From: Sulfurovum sp.
GTDB taxonomy: Bacteria; Campylobacterota; Campylobacteria; Campylobacterales; Sulfurovaceae
Assembly (NCBI GenBank): GCA_026193735.1
Contig: JAPHUJ010000129.1
Span: 1-14,572 of the forward strand
DNA length: 14,572 nucleotides
Reading direction: 5' to 3'
The notes under the pieces were generated by a model. That model was not told where the DNA came from. It saw only the letters and a list, made by a program, of their open reading frames with translations, and searched no databases. Both the position numbers and the translations under genes were made by a program. Positions 14,071-14,572 of this stretch are shown here, piece after piece (positions within the stretch are counted from its first letter, which is position 1; every line of letters begins with the position of its first letter).

Positions 14071-14572
14071 ATGAAGAACTTAACCCTAAACAACATTTTT
14101 ATCCCCTCGAAAGTACCCTCGAAAAAGTTGATGATCATACTTCATGGTCGTGGAGACTCATCTCAGGGATTTACTTTTTTACCACCCTATTTAAATCTTG
14201 ATGACATGAACTATCTTCTATTTGATGCACCATTTGAGTACTATGGAGGCTTTTCCTGGTATGACTTGCCTCCAAATCAACTAGAAGGTATCATATACTC
14301 CAGTTCCATCCTTGCAGATACATTAGATAGATTATTTGAAGAAGCGTTCAACGCTCATGAGAGCTTTTTATTTGGATTTTCACAAGGTGCACTTTTGACT
14401 TTTGAGTTTGGTGCCAGATATAAGAAAGTACTCGCAGGGTACATAGCAGTAAGCGGCTACATCTACGATGTCCAGAATCTGTTGGAAGAGATGAATCCTG
14501 AGGTAAAAGCTTCAAACTGGCTGTGCACACATGGAACCTATGATGATGTGCTGCCTTACAACACTTCCAAAG
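14071..14572 (+). CDS. Alpha/beta hydrolase, phospholipase/carboxylesterase family (truncated by window end)
   Basis: The first 167 codons of a hydrolase; the frame stays open to the last base. It fits the Abhydrolase_2 (phospholipase/carboxylesterase) family, which are cytoplasmic serine esterases of about 200-220 residues acting on short acyl esters or lysophospholipids. Visible are the oxyanion segment LHGRGDSSQGF (24-34), the aromatic lid stretch FEYYGGFSWYD (55-65), the nucleophile S104 in FGFSQGALL, and the acid D158 in HGTYDDVLPY (154-163). The catalytic His should follow just past the window. The ATG at 14071 is preceded in frame by a GTG (14068), which is an alternative start; neither has a ribosome-binding site. 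It is divergent from yaeQ. A link to the lipid genes is possible but not shown. Confidence 0.8.
   Translation, partial: MKNLTLNNIFIPSKVPSKKLMIILHGRGDSSQGFTFLPPYLNLDDMNYLLFDAPFEYYGGFSWYDLPPNQLEGIIYSSSILADTLDRLFEEAFNAHESFLFGFSQGALLTFEFGARYKKVLAGYIAVSGYIYDVQNLLEEMNPEVKASNWLCTHGTYDDVLPYNTSK

Noticed and set aside
1..14572. CRISPR arrays, tRNA or rRNA genes, insertion sequences, attachment sites
   Set aside because: No regularly spaced repeats, cloverleaf patterns, transposase or integrase motifs, or long terminal inverted repeats were seen on either strand.

Overview
The window is AT-rich, densely coded bacterial DNA. Families, gene sizes and compact layout suggest a Campylobacterota-type bacterium (Sulfurovum/Sulfurimonas-like). 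That assignment is inferred from protein flavour only: there is no rRNA or other phylogenetic marker here.

Layout. At 1-1038 (+) lie the 3' end of a zinc/manganese ABC transporter binding-protein gene and its overlapping membrane permease. At 1155-1550 (+) is a single-domain SCP2 lipid-carrier protein. At 1625-6078 (-) is a two-gene unit: a FadE-type acyl-CoA dehydrogenase with an N-terminal membrane anchor, followed two bases later by a 706-residue protein joining a PlsC-like acyltransferase to an alpha/beta-hydrolase (lipase-like) domain. At 6344-6571 (-) is a small acidic protein of unknown function ending inside a strong hairpin. At 6827-7594 (+) is an inositol-monophosphatase-family phosphatase. 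At 7631-12794 (-) is a tightly overlapping three-gene unit: long-chain acyl-CoA ligase, FadI-type thiolase, and FadJ-type bifunctional hydratase/3-hydroxyacyl-CoA dehydrogenase. At 12901-13206 (+) is a small helical hypothetical protein. At 13328-13426 (+) is a 32-residue protein carrying a degenerate CDGSH motif. At 13453-13995 (-) is YaeQ. At 14071 onward (+) is a phospholipase/carboxylesterase-family hydrolase cut by the window end.

How the genes fit together. The two minus-strand lipid units supply every step of a classical aerobic-type beta-oxidation spiral: activation (ligase), acyl-CoA dehydrogenation (FadE), hydration plus 3-hydroxyacyl oxidation (FadJ) and thiolysis (FadI). The fused acyltransferase/lipase and the nearby SCP2 protein could release, re-esterify or carry the acyl chains. 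No fatty-acid importer (FadL), electron-transfer flavoprotein or recognisable fatty-acid regulator is encoded here.

The most notable signals are the acyltransferase-hydrolase fusion, the mini CDGSH-like protein, and an exact 11-bp tandem repeat between the ligase gene and its divergent neighbour. The 9-bp core of that repeat (GTGTGYATT) recurs once, in the same orientation and at a similar distance, upstream of the acyl-CoA dehydrogenase gene, which suggests a common regulator of both units. I saw no tRNA, rRNA, CRISPR array, insertion sequence or prophage gene.
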